From: JBFXAN01 sp050184225 | GTDB taxonomy: Bacteria > Chloroflexota > Dehalococcoidia > CAUJGQ01 | DNA: 35,907 bases | Assembly (NCBI GenBank): GCA_050184225.1 | Contig: JBFXAN010000056.1 | Location: forward strand, 1-35,907 | Reading direction: 5' to 3' | The notes under the pieces: generated by a model | Database searches by the model: none | Told to the model about the DNA's origin: nothing | The model's input: the letters and a program-made list of their open reading frames with translations, nothing else | Part shown: piece after piece, positions 1 to 7,590 of the stretch | Layout of the letters: each line of letters starts with the position of its first letter | Position numbering within the stretch: position 1 is the stretch's first letter | Translations under genes and position numbers: made by a program

Positions 1-7
1 AAGAACC

Positions 8-176
8 GGCCCTCCCCCCCGGCCCCTCTCCCGCGCGGCGGGAGAGGAGAGACTGATCGCCACGGCGTGCCAGTATCTCCTCCGCGCTACTAGTGCCGAT
101 CGATCAAGCTGGGAGCATCGGTCTACTGAGGCTCCCAGCTCCCGCGCGGCGGGAGAGGGGCCGGGGGTGAGGGCCG
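8..176. repeat. Palindromic intergenic repeat, copy 1
   Basis: Two C/G-rich arms (about 8-53 and 139-176) are inverted copies of each other, built on CCCTCTCCCGCG and CGGCGGGAGAGG. They enclose about 85 bp of less biased sequence containing GTGCCAGTAT and GATCGATCAAGCTGGGAGCA. The same inner sequence recurs in reverse orientation at 1838-2016, so these are two copies of one element and not chance hairpins. No reading frame is evident. It looks like a small non-autonomous (MITE-like) or REP-type element. The first 216 bases of the window hold nothing else that I recognise. Confidence 0.7.
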
Positions 177-216
177 TTCCTGCTATCCTCCCCGTATCCC
201 CCTGGAGGTTGCACCG

Positions 217-1836
217 ATGCCCGACGCTTCTCTACCCGACCGCGCCGATCGGATTTTTACCGGCGGACGTGTTCATACCGTGAACCAAAGCAATGACATC
301 GCCGAGGCGGTGGCGGTCGGCGGAGGGTATGTGCTCGCCGTGGGGAGCGATGCCGAGGTGCGGGGGCTGGCGGGGCCGGGCACGCGTGAGATAGGGTTGC
401 GCGGCCGGTCGTTGTTGCCGGGGTTCGTCGATGCGCACGCGCACTTCGCCGGGGTCGGGGCGGCGCAGTCGGCGATCGATTGCAAGGCGCCGGGGATGCA
501 ATCGATCCGCGCCTTGCAGGAGGCGGTGCGCGGGCGCGCGGCGACGCAGCCGCCGGGAACCTGGATCCGCGGTCGGGGCTACGACCAGTCGCGGCTGGAA
601 GAGCAGCGGCACCCAAACCGCGATGACTGGGACGCGGTCGCGCCGAACCATCCGGTGATCTTTACGCGCACCTGCGGTCACATCCAGTCCGTCAACGGCC
701 GGGCGTTGGAACTGGCCGGTATCGACGACCGCACGCCTGACCCGCCGGGCGGACGCTACGATCGGGTCGATGGGCGCAACCTTGGCGTCGCTTATGAAAC
801 GGCGGGGACACCGTTGGGCGCCGTCTCGGTGCTCTCGCGGGAGGAATATCGCGAGGCGCTGCTGCGGGCGAACCAGGCATATCTCGCGGCTGGCGGTACG
901 AGCGTGCACGACGCCGGGGGGTTGATCGGGCCGCCCTTCTCCCAGTGTCAGGATCTGGTGGCGGCGGGGCAGATCCAGGTGCGGCTCTACGCTTTCACTA
1001 CCGTCAACAGCTTCGAACATCCCCTGATCGGCATGCTGCGGAGCGGACTGCACACCGGATTCGGCGACGAACACCTGCGAATGGGCGCCTTCAAGGTGAT
1101 CACCGACGGCTCCAGTTCCGGCCCGACCGCCGCGACCCGCGAGCCATATACGTCGGACTCGGACGACTTTGGCATCCTCTACTGGGCGCAGGATGACCTG
1201 GACGACCTGATCGGCCGGGCGCACCGTCAGGGGTTCCAGTGCACCGTTCACGCCGTCGGCGACAAGGCGATCGAGCAGACATTGAACGCGATGGCGCGGG
1301 CACAGTCGGAGTTCCCACGGGAGGGATTGCGCCACCGGATCGAGCACTGCGGCATCACGCCGCCGGACCTCCAACAACGGGTGAAGGCGCAGGGCATCGT
1401 TCCGGCGATGCAACCGGCCTTCTTCTGGGAGTTCGGCGACGGCTACATCGCCAACTACGGGCAGCATCGGGCCGACACGATGTTCCCAGTGAAGAGCCTG
1501 ACCGCGATGGGCGTGATCGTCGCCGGTAGCTCTGATGCGCCGGTGACGAACCACGCACCGCTCTTTGGCATCCAGCAGGCGCTCACCCGCGCGACGATGG
1601 ACGGACAGGTCTGCGGCCCGGCGGAGCGCGTCGACCTGACCACCGCGATCCGGCTGCACACGATCAACGGCGCCTACGCATCGTTCGAGGAGTCACGCAA
1701 GGGCAGCATCGAATCGGGCAAGCTGGCCGATCTCGTGCTGCTGGCGGAGGATCTGTCGCGCGTACCGGTGGAACGGATTCGGGAGACGGGGGTGGTGATG
1801 ACGCTGGTGGGAGGGGATGTGGTGTATGAGGCGTAG
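217..1836 (+). CDS. Amidohydrolase family 3 (YtcJ-like) metal-dependent hydrolase
   Basis: Cytoplasmic TIM-barrel hydrolase of the amidohydrolase superfamily, 539 aa, about the usual length for YtcJ-like proteins. The N-terminal strand region begins RIFTGGRVHTV. The metal-binding HxH lies in GFVDAHAHF (about residues 69-77). Later metal/catalytic motifs are HAVGDKAIE, HRIEHCG and AGSSDAPV, the last carrying the conserved Asp. The C-terminal GSIESGKLADLVLL is the typical return to the small beta-sandwich domain. The ATG follows GGAGG by 8 nt, which fixes the start. Substrates of this family are mostly unknown (amides, esters, N-formyl compounds), so the reaction cannot be stated further. It stands alone between two inverted copies of one palindromic repeat. 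Confidence 0.9.
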   Translation: MPDASLPDRADRIFTGGRVHTVNQSNDIAEAVAVGGGYVLAVGSDAEVRGLAGPGTREIGLRGRSLLPGFVDAHAHFAGVGAAQSAIDCKAPGMQSIRALQEAVRGRAATQPPGTWIRGRGYDQSRLEEQRHPNRDDWDAVAPNHPVIFTRTCGHIQSVNGRALELAGIDDRTPDPPGGRYDRVDGRNLGVAYETAGTPLGAVSVLSREEYREALLRANQAYLAAGGTSVHDAGGLIGPPFSQCQDLVAAGQIQVRLYAFTTVNSFEHPLIGMLRSGLHTGFGDEHLRMGAFKVITDGSSSGPTAATREPYTSDSDDFGILYWAQDDLDDLIGRAHRQGFQCTVHAVGDKAIEQTLNAMARAQSEFPREGLRHRIEHCGITPPDLQQRVKAQGIVPAMQPAFFWEFGDGYIANYGQHRADTMFPVKSLTAMGVIVAGSSDAPVTNHAPLFGIQQALTRATMDGQVCGPAERVDLTTAIRLHTINGAYASFEESRKGSIESGKLADLVLLAEDLSRVPVERIRETGVVMTLVGGDVVYEA

Positions 1837-1837
1837 G

Positions 1838-2016
1838 TGAGGGCCGGCCCTCACCCCCGGCCCCTCTCCCGCTCGACGGGAGAGGGGAGTCTAACTCGAC
1901 CGATGCTCCCAGCCTGATCGATCGGTGCCCGTGGCACAATAGGAAATACTGGTACCTCTGTGCCGATCAGGCTCCCCTCTCCCGAACTCGGGAGAGGGGC
2001 CGGGGGTGAGGGCCGT
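1838..2016. repeat. Palindromic intergenic repeat, copy 2 (inverted relative to copy 1)
   Basis: Arms CCCTCACCCCCGGCCCCTCT (from about 1850) and the complementary AGAGGGGCCGGGGGTGAGGG (to about 2012) enclose a core. Read on the minus strand, the core contains CGATCGATCAGGCTGGGAGC and a near copy of the CCAGTAT segment of copy 1. Copies 1 and 2 therefore flank the amidohydrolase gene head to head. The element fills the gap between the amidohydrolase and the convergent ImmA-type gene and may also act as a bidirectional terminator. Confidence 0.7.
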
Positions 2017-2039
2017 TGTCGAGGTGAGGACTCGGTTCA

Positions 2040-2807
2040 TCACAATCCGAACCGCTCGCGGACGCTCTCGCCGCCGGTGAGATCCTGGACCAGGTCGCGA
2101 GCGTAGCCGCTGGCGACGATCTGGGGCAGGCCGTGGTACTGGGTGAGGCGCGCGGTGATGATGCGCCATCGCTGCTGACGTGGCAGGGAGGCGAGGGGGA
2201 GCACGGAGGGACGGAGGGAGACGACGGGGGCGAGTAGCTCGAGGGCGAAGCGATCGGCGGCGCACTCGGCATCGGCGACGCGCGGGCAGCCGATCGAGCC
2301 ATCCTCCTTCCGCGCCATCAGGTGGACCTGGGCAGCAAGGGGGGCGCCGGCGAGGACGGCGTGGATGCGCTCTTCGACGGTGGGCAGGCGAAGGCCGTCG
2401 AGCACCTCCAGGGCACCGGCGCCGACGCTGTCTCGGACGCGGCGGCGCGGCTCCGAGACTTCGACCAGAAAGTGTCCAAGCTCGTGGGCGATGGTGAAGC
2501 GGCGCTGGTCCGGCGGATCGGCCGGATCGACGAGCAGCAAGGCTCTGCCGGCGTGGGTGATGAGACAGCCACGCAGGGGGCGGTCGGGGAGCGCCTCGAC
2601 GACGAGCGCGGGGTGCGCGGCCGCCCAGGCGGCGATGGCGGCGCAGCTCAGATTGGGGACAGGTTCGACCTTGACCGGGACGTACAAGGGGATCAGCGGC
2701 TCCGGGTCGCGCGGGAAGTCAGGGGAGCCACCGACCCCGGTCCAGAATTCGTCCGCCAGGCGGACAAGGCGCCCATGAGGAACGGGGGCGGTGCGGAAGG
2801 TGCTCAT
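2040..2807 (-). CDS. ImmA/IrrE family metallo-endopeptidase
   Basis: 255-aa zinc peptidase-like protein. The zinc motif HELGH is visible in FTIAHELGHFLVE near residue 110, followed by ADRFALELLAP, the third-ligand region typical of the ImmA/IrrE (COG2856) family. Known members cleave phage or mobile-element repressors, or the DdrO repressor in Deinococcus. The start overlaps the stop of the upstream 138-aa gene by 4 nt (ATGA), so the two are translationally coupled. The first gene of the operon is a sigma-like factor. I infer that this peptidase processes the neighbouring regulator or another repressor; the substrate is not shown by the sequence. Confidence 0.85.
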   Translation of the reverse strand: MSTFRTAPVPHGRLVRLADEFWTGVGGSPDFPRDPEPLIPLYVPVKVEPVPNLSCAAIAAWAAAHPALVVEALPDRPLRGCLITHAGRALLLVDPADPPDQRRFTIAHELGHFLVEVSEPRRRVRDSVGAGALEVLDGLRLPTVEERIHAVLAGAPLAAQVHLMARKEDGSIGCPRVADAECAADRFALELLAPVVSLRPSVLPLASLPRQQRWRIITARLTQYHGLPQIVASGYARDLVQDLTGGESVRERFGL

Positions 2808-3220
2808 GGCCCCGATTCCTCGTCGGGGGCGGGTTGCGGCGGAGGCGTTGTGTCGTACTCAGATGGCTCCTCGGAGATGCGGTCGCGGGCGGCGAGCAGG
2901 GCGCTCGGTGTAGCCGGCGCGATCGTCTCGGCCAGCTCGACGGCGCGGAGGAGGCTGGCGAGCTTGGCGGGATCGCAACCGGCGTACTCGGCGATGCGGC
3001 GGACGCGGCCGGCAAACATCGGACCCTCCCCTTCCGGCCGGCCGCAGAGGGCGAGGCGGGCGAGCGCTGGCGCCGGACAGCCAAGGTACGCCGCGAGCCC
3101 GGCGGCGTCGAGGCCCTTCTGCCGCCGGTACGCGGCGAGCGCGTAGGCGACGAAGTCCGGCTCACGCTCGACGCGAGCAGCCATCCCGGCAAGCCATCGC
3201 TCCTTATCATCAGCCGTCAC
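2804..3220 (-). CDS. Small regulator-like protein between sigma factor and ImmA-type peptidase
   Basis: 138 aa from a GTG start that overlaps the end of the sigma-like gene by 11 nt. Residues about 15-75 are helical, with a turn pattern LDAAGLAAYLGCPAPALARL that resembles a helix-turn-helix. Next comes a second helical stretch around RRIAEYAGCDPAKLASLLRA. The C-terminus is acidic and proline-rich (TTPPPQPAPDEESGP) and probably disordered. I do not recognise a named family. The position suggests a DNA-binding or anti-sigma partner, possibly the substrate of the downstream metallopeptidase; this is an inference from context. Confidence 0.75.
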   Translation of the reverse strand: MTADDKERWLAGMAARVEREPDFVAYALAAYRRQKGLDAAGLAAYLGCPAPALARLALCGRPEGEGPMFAGRVRRIAEYAGCDPAKLASLLRAVELAETIAPATPSALLAARDRISEEPSEYDTTPPPQPAPDEESGP

Positions 3221-3818
3221 GAAGTCTCTTCCCCATCCGCTTCATTCGTGCTTTCAGCCGGTCCTTCTGGCGCTTTACTTCGCGGACCTGCTCTGACTTG
3301 GATAGGCCGGTCAAGCCGTAGAGGCGCGCATAGGCGGCTGTGTCTTTGATATTGTCCATGATCATCTGTGCCGCCTGCTGGTCCCGCTTGTCCGGAATCT
3401 CCTCAAGAATCCGCCGCCGAAGCAGGTCATACGAGATACCGGATGGTGGATCCGGTGCCTCCTGTGGGTCATTCCCGACAGGAGCAGAAAGTTCGACATC
3501 ATCGAGCGACGTGCGGCGCATGGCGTGACGCTGCTCACGGGCGAGCAAGTTTCGAAGATCACCTTGAGCAGCCATGCGAAGATACTGCAGGATCGGCAGC
3601 TTGTCCGGGTCATAGCGGTCCGGACGACGGATGAAGTCGATCAGGGCCGTGTGAGCCGCGTCTTGGATTAGATGCTCGTCGCGGATGCCTGGGAGGATCC
3701 AGCGACGGTCGACCAGCAATTTGGGCAGGTAGATGTCGCAGAACTCGGCTCTGGCAACGAGATCACCCGCGTGCAGGTGTTCGAGGAGGTTGGGGTCGAT
3801 CGCGTCAGGATCAGACAT
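3210..3818 (-). CDS. Sigma-70/ECF-like RNA polymerase sigma factor
   Basis: 202 aa when started at MSDPDAID. An upstream in-frame ATG at 3920 would add 34 low-complexity residues with poor codon use. Residues about 45-100 resemble sigma region 2: HLIQDAAHTALIDF, then a YLRMAAQGDLRNLLARE helix. A linker containing acidic/proline residues leads to a C-terminal helical block with a very basic end (KRQKDRLKARMKRMGKRL) in place of a clean region 4. It heads a three-gene leftward operon with a regulator-like protein and an ImmA/IrrE peptidase. A sigma factor of the divergent ECF kind is the best reading. Region 4 is not convincing, so another transcription regulator remains possible. Confidence 0.65.
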   Translation of the reverse strand: MSDPDAIDPNLLEHLHAGDLVARAEFCDIYLPKLLVDRRWILPGIRDEHLIQDAAHTALIDFIRRPDRYDPDKLPILQYLRMAAQGDLRNLLAREQRHAMRRTSLDDVELSAPVGNDPQEAPDPPSGISYDLLRRRILEEIPDKRDQQAAQMIMDNIKDTAAYARLYGLTGLSKSEQVREVKRQKDRLKARMKRMGKRLRDG

Positions 3819-3938
3819 TGGCGGAGCACCTGATCGTACGGCTCGCATCCTCCTTGAGCCGGATAAATTGGGTGAACAGGCAGGTGAGGGGAGGATAGGC
3901 GCGTGTGGGAGATATGTCAAGAACGTTGCATTTTCGGA

Positions 3939-4018
3939 AGCGAGCGGCAGACCCCTCCCCCGGCCCTTCCCCCCGCTGACGCGCGGAGCGGGGCCGGGGG
4001 AGGGGTCTGCCGCTCGCT
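3939..4018. repeat. Perfect 28-bp inverted repeat at the end of herA
   Basis: Arms 3939-3966 and 3991-4018 are exact reverse complements over 28 bp, built around CAGACCCCTCCCCCGGCCC, with a 24-nt loop. The right arm covers two of the three bases of the herA stop codon. It belongs to the same C/G-rich class as the other intergenic palindromes in the host part. It may end herA transcription, although no T run follows. The 120 bp between it and the sigma-like gene hold nothing recognisable beyond that gene's leader. Confidence 0.8.
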
Positions 4019-6002
4019 ACTCGACCATTCGCAGTTTGGCGGGCGCCGGGTCGACGGCGACGAGCAGGGGCCGGGTCATGCCGGTGACGCTGACGATCGC
4101 CTGACCGGGGGCGAGGCCGGGGAGCCGCTTCCAGAGGGAAGCGTCGATGCCGGGCACCGTGAGTTTGAGGCGGTTGACGACGTTGGCGTCGCCGATCTTG
4201 TGCAGGATGAAGTTGTTGACGAGGCCGAAGACCTCATCCGGCAGGTGCTGGGGTAGCTGGGTGATAAAGGCGAGGCCGAGCCAGCGTTTGCGGCCGCGGC
4301 GGGCGATGCGGGCGACCTGCTGATACAGTACCGGCATCCGGTTGATCCGCTCGCGCGAGAGGAACTCGTGTGCTTCCTCGATGAAGACAACGACCGGCGT
4401 CGGCCGGTCGTTCCGCTTCATGGCTACGTCATAGGCATCCTCCTGGCGGTTCTGGATGTCCCGCAGAAGTCCGGCAATGACGATGTTGTTGACCGCCGGC
4501 GAGTCGCTGTCGTGCAGGTCGATGATGCTCACGCAGCCGGGTGAGAGCATCTCCTTGACCGGCAGCGGCCGGACCTTGCCGTTGTCAGTGCGGGCGAGAT
4601 CGGCACGGGTGCGCGCCCTGTCGGTGTCGAAGATACCGATTCGGTGAAGCTGACGCAGCCGCGAGAGTAGGGCAAGCCAGCTCACCTCATGACTCGTCTC
4701 ACCTCGGTACTGTGTCGCAACCTCGCGCAGCTTGGCGGTGTTCTCCGGCTGTTGAAAGAGCGGTGACACGGCATGAAACGCCGTCGTGAACGGTCCGGCG
4801 GCCGGTTCAAGTTCTCCGAACATCTCCTGTGAAACCGGTTGGCGCTTGCCGCGACCCCCCTTTGCTTCATCCTTGGTCTTGAGTGCGGTGAGGAGGGCAG
4901 AGGCAACGTCGATGAGATGCCCCAGCGCCATCGACGGATAGCCACTTTCCAGTTCATCAAGTTCGGCTATCGCCGCCGCGTGTTGTGCGTCGCCGCGTTT
5001 GGGGAAAATGTCGAGTTCGCGCAGCATGCGCTTGGTGACGTCGTAGGCGAGCAGATAGCGAACGCGTTGGGCATCGTTGAGGTCGAGGATCTCCATGACC
5101 GCCTCGGCCGGTAGGTCGCTGAAGCGCATCCGGAACGGCTGAACACGCGGATGGTCAGCGTTTGCCGTGTCACGACCGACCGGATAATACACATGCGTAT
5201 CTGGGACACCGGCGGGCGATGCACCCAGTCGCTTGAGAGCGGCCAGCATCGTCCGGTCTTCGGTTGGTTCGTTCAGGTGCGTATATTCGCCCTCGGTATC
5301 GAGCAGGACGACGGCGACGCCAGCGGCCTGGAGCCGGGCGATCAGGCCGGCGACCGTGGTCGACTTGCCACCGCCGGTCGTACCGAGGATCGCCGTGTGC
5401 CGCGGCAGGGCGTCCTTGCGCGCGCTATCGAAGGCGACCTCGACAGCCTCGTGCCCGACGGCGAGGCCGATGCGGACATCGCCGCCTGCTTTGAGCACGC
5501 GCTCCGTCTCCTCGGCGGAGAGGGGGAAGACGATGCTGTTCGGCAGCGGGCGGTAGCGGGGCGGCACGAGGGCGCCGTCCACATCCTCGCCGAGGATTTC
5601 GACGTGGACGCGGCCATGATAGCGGGGGAGGAACATGCCGCCGTTGACTGCCGCCGTGATCACGACGGGGGCATCTCCGCGCAGGCCGTCCGGCTCGGCA
5701 AAGGGACCGGCGACGACGACGCCGAGATAGGCGCGGCCATCTTCCCGGCTCTCGATCCGGACCAGCGCCTGGGAGGGGAGGCGGCGCATCTGCTCGCGAG
5801 GCACGAGGACCGTGATCGTGTTGTCCTCGCTGGCGGGCGTGTCGAACATCGTCCGGCCGGCGCTACCCGCATCCGCCGGCGACTCGACGAACGGCCCGCC
5901 GCCCACCGCGATGTCCTCCTCGATCGCCGCGATCGCGGCGTCGGGAACCGGCGATGCCGGGGCGCTGTGACCGTTGGTCGTGTGCTCGTGCGTGTCGCTC
6001 AT
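4017..6002 (-). CDS. herA: HerA-type DNA translocase/helicase (HAS-barrel and FtsK-like ATPase)
   Basis: 661-aa ATPase of the HerA/DUF87 family. Known HerA proteins form hexamers that pump DNA and, with NurA, resect double-strand breaks. The N-terminal third contains a HAS-barrel-like region starting near TITVLVPREQMRRLPSQ. Walker A GTTGGGKST lies near residue 206, and the Walker B strand VVVFIEEAHEFLS near residue 536. The downstream ARRGRKRWLGLAFITQLP holds the expected arginine/sensor region. The first about 45 residues are acidic and His/Ala-rich and probably disordered. The ATG has AAAGGA upstream. The nurA gene precedes it, 138 bp away across a palindromic repeat, so the two genes form the usual nurA-herA pair. 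Confidence 0.9.
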   Translation of the reverse strand: MSDTHEHTTNGHSAPASPVPDAAIAAIEEDIAVGGGPFVESPADAGSAGRTMFDTPASEDNTITVLVPREQMRRLPSQALVRIESREDGRAYLGVVVAGPFAEPDGLRGDAPVVITAAVNGGMFLPRYHGRVHVEILGEDVDGALVPPRYRPLPNSIVFPLSAEETERVLKAGGDVRIGLAVGHEAVEVAFDSARKDALPRHTAILGTTGGGKSTTVAGLIARLQAAGVAVVLLDTEGEYTHLNEPTEDRTMLAALKRLGASPAGVPDTHVYYPVGRDTANADHPRVQPFRMRFSDLPAEAVMEILDLNDAQRVRYLLAYDVTKRMLRELDIFPKRGDAQHAAAIAELDELESGYPSMALGHLIDVASALLTALKTKDEAKGGRGKRQPVSQEMFGELEPAAGPFTTAFHAVSPLFQQPENTAKLREVATQYRGETSHEVSWLALLSRLRQLHRIGIFDTDRARTRADLARTDNGKVRPLPVKEMLSPGCVSIIDLHDSDSPAVNNIVIAGLLRDIQNRQEDAYDVAMKRNDRPTPVVVFIEEAHEFLSRERINRMPVLYQQVARIARRGRKRWLGLAFITQLPQHLPDEVFGLVNNFILHKIGDANVVNRLKLTVPGIDASLWKRLPGLAPGQAIVSVTGMTRPLLVAVDPAPAKLRMVE

Positions 6003-6031
6003 GGCGGGGTCCTTTCAACCGCAGGGATTGT

Positions 6032-6131
6032 GAACCGCAGAGACGCAGAGGACGCAGAGAATTTTCAAGTGAAACTGCCGAGCGTACCAACACGCCACAC
6101 AAATCTCTGCGCCTCTGCGTCTCTGCGGTTC
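6032..6131. repeat. Inverted repeat between nurA and herA (GCAGAGACGCAGAG type)
   Basis: Left arm 6032-6060 (CCGCAGAGACGCAGAGGACG) and right arm 6104-6131 (GCCTCTGCGTCTCTGCGG) are near-perfect inverted copies. Each arm is itself a short tandem array of GCAGAGAC-like units. The loop is about 43 bp. No reading frame is present. It sits inside the nurA-herA operon, so it would be transcribed as a long RNA hairpin between the two genes. Confidence 0.8.
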
Positions 6132-6140
6132 ATTTCATGC

Positions 6141-7322
6141 TTACCCCTTGCGGCTGTCGCGCTCGTGCAGGTAGCGGTAGGGCGCGCCGGCCGCCGCGTA
6201 GGACGCTTCGATGCTGGCGGCGAAGGATGTGGCGCTGAAGTGGGCGGAGCAGACCGTGTCCGCCAGGTCGATCAGCATCGGGAAGCCGCGGTGTTCGTGC
6301 AGCAGGCTATCCGCCATCGCGATCAGCGCCGCTTCATGAGCGTGGTCGGCGTGAGCGTAGAACACCTGCCCCGGTGCCCATCGCGACGCGCGGTAGATGC
6401 CCATGACGAGGCTGGGACCGATCTCTCGCGCAAAGGCGAGCGTCTTTGGCGTGATCGGGCCGTAGCGAGGACCGCGCTCCACGAGCGAGATCAACCGGTT
6501 CTCCTGCGTCTCGACGATCGCATATTCCAACGGTTCCAGTGCCGAGCCGAGGGTCAACCACAACCGCTCCGTCGGGGCGCTCGGAATGAAGACAAATCGG
6601 CGGATGTCATTGATGAGGCCGCGAAGGATCGTGATGCTCGCGTCGAGGAAGACCTCTGATTCAGAGCCGGTGAGCAGTTCAACAGGTGTCGGATGTCCGT
6701 GGCCCATCCGCCAGCGGGCGGTGGACTTGTGCACGAGTACGGCCCGCTCGGCGTAGCTCATCAACCCACGGCGCGCCAGACGGCTCAACGGGTCGTTGCC
6801 GTCGCGCTCGAAGGCACTCCGGCGGTCGCGGGCTTCGAGCAGTTCCAGCACTTCGGCGGCGGGGTCGCCGGGGACATGCGCGCGGACATCGCGGCGGAAG
6901 AGGCGATGCACCCAGGTGCCTTGATCGCCGCTGTAGGAGACGAGACCGACGCCGATCTGGGCGACGGTGAGCGGCAGCGTGTCGTGCAAGGCGATCGTGC
7001 CGTCGGCGGCCTCGACCGCGCCGCTGAACAGGAGGCCGGCATGCACGCGGCGAATGTCGTCCGGCGTCGCCTGGTAGACACCCGCACCTTCCGCCTTCAT
7101 CCGTCGACGGGCCAGCTGTGGAAAGACGCGACGGCGAATGATCTCACGGTGATCGCCGTCCTGCGCGAGCGCGGCCCGCACCTCCTGATCGAGCCGTGCG
7201 TAGAGTCGGTCGAGGTCAGCACCGGACGACCAGGTATCGAGGTCGAGGACGCGCTCGATCGGCTCGTCAAACTGCCGGACAAAACCGGCTTCCGCCTCCG
7301 ATGCTGCGTTGATCGTCGTCAT
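6141..7322 (-). CDS. nurA: NurA-domain nuclease
   Basis: 393 aa from the ATG at 7322, which is preceded by GGGGTGG; a start 9 codons earlier is possible but lacks a ribosome site. NurA is the nuclease partner of HerA in end resection. The NurA-like core shows EAADGTIALHD near residue 105 (the Asp of the metal site), followed by VAQIGVGLVSYSG. Towards the C-terminus come FAREIGPSLVMGIYRAS and a final FPMLIDLADTVCSAHFSATSF. The N-terminal about 90 residues are helical, including RRRVFPQLARRRMKAEG. Assignment rests on these motifs and on the herA neighbour. The protein is somewhat divergent, so the exact catalytic residues need an alignment. Confidence 0.8.
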   Translation of the reverse strand: MTTINAASEAEAGFVRQFDEPIERVLDLDTWSSGADLDRLYARLDQEVRAALAQDGDHREIIRRRVFPQLARRRMKAEGAGVYQATPDDIRRVHAGLLFSGAVEAADGTIALHDTLPLTVAQIGVGLVSYSGDQGTWVHRLFRRDVRAHVPGDPAAEVLELLEARDRRSAFERDGNDPLSRLARRGLMSYAERAVLVHKSTARWRMGHGHPTPVELLTGSESEVFLDASITILRGLINDIRRFVFIPSAPTERLWLTLGSALEPLEYAIVETQENRLISLVERGPRYGPITPKTLAFAREIGPSLVMGIYRASRWAPGQVFYAHADHAHEAALIAMADSLLHEHRGFPMLIDLADTVCSAHFSATSFAASIEASYAAAGAPYRYLHERDSRKG

Positions 7323-7364
7323 CGTGACGCCACCCCATCGTCCGCGCACGGATCATGACATATA

Positions 7365-7380
7365 TAGAACAATAGTTCTA
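7365..7380. promoter_or_regulatory. Candidate LexA/SOS box upstream of nurA-herA
   Basis: Perfect palindrome TAGAACAATAGTTCTA, containing GAAC-N4-GTTC, the core of the SOS box known from Gram-positive LexA proteins. It is centred about 50 bp upstream of the nurA ATG and overlaps an AT-rich TATATA segment (7361-7366) that could be the -10 element of the leftward promoter. It is one of the few AT-rich patches in the host part. DNA-damage control would suit a repair operon. Confidence 0.55.
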
Positions 7381-7414
7381 TCTGTTGGCCGATCAGTTCG
7401 TGCACGAAGCTCGC

Positions 7415-7582
7415 CGGATGCCCTTCCCCCGACCCCTCCCCAAGACGTTGGGGAGGGGAGTCAGATCAACCGCGGGGTGCCAGTATCGCGTCTGGCATGA
7501 CCACGCCCAGGCTTCAACCCGCATCGGTCACGGAGAACTCCCCGCCCAACGCCTTGGGGCGGGCTCAGGGGAGGGGCATCCG
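7415..7582. repeat. Imperfect palindromic intergenic repeat, third copy
   Basis: Left arm from 7415 (CGGATGCCCTTCCCCCGACC...) and right arm ending at 7582 (...GGGGAGGGGCATCCG) are imperfect inverted copies. They include an inner GGGGAG/CTCCCC hairpin on each side. The core carries GTGCCAGTATCGCG, shared with copy 1 near the window start, so this is a diverged member of the same family. It occupies the gap between the nurA promoter and the convergent end of the cytochrome b gene. Confidence 0.65.
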
Positions 7583-7590
7583 ACACCTGT

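Noticed and set aside
232..1659. Long leftward open frame (475 codons)
   Set aside because: Antisense to the amidohydrolase, which has clear family motifs and a good start.
3818..3920. Longer sigma-like protein from 3920
   Set aside because: The extra 34 residues are Pro/Ser/Arg-rich with no family pattern; MSDPDAID is the likelier start.
5151..6659. Rightward open frame (502 codons) across herA and nurA
   Set aside because: Antisense to two recognised genes and crosses the repeat between them.
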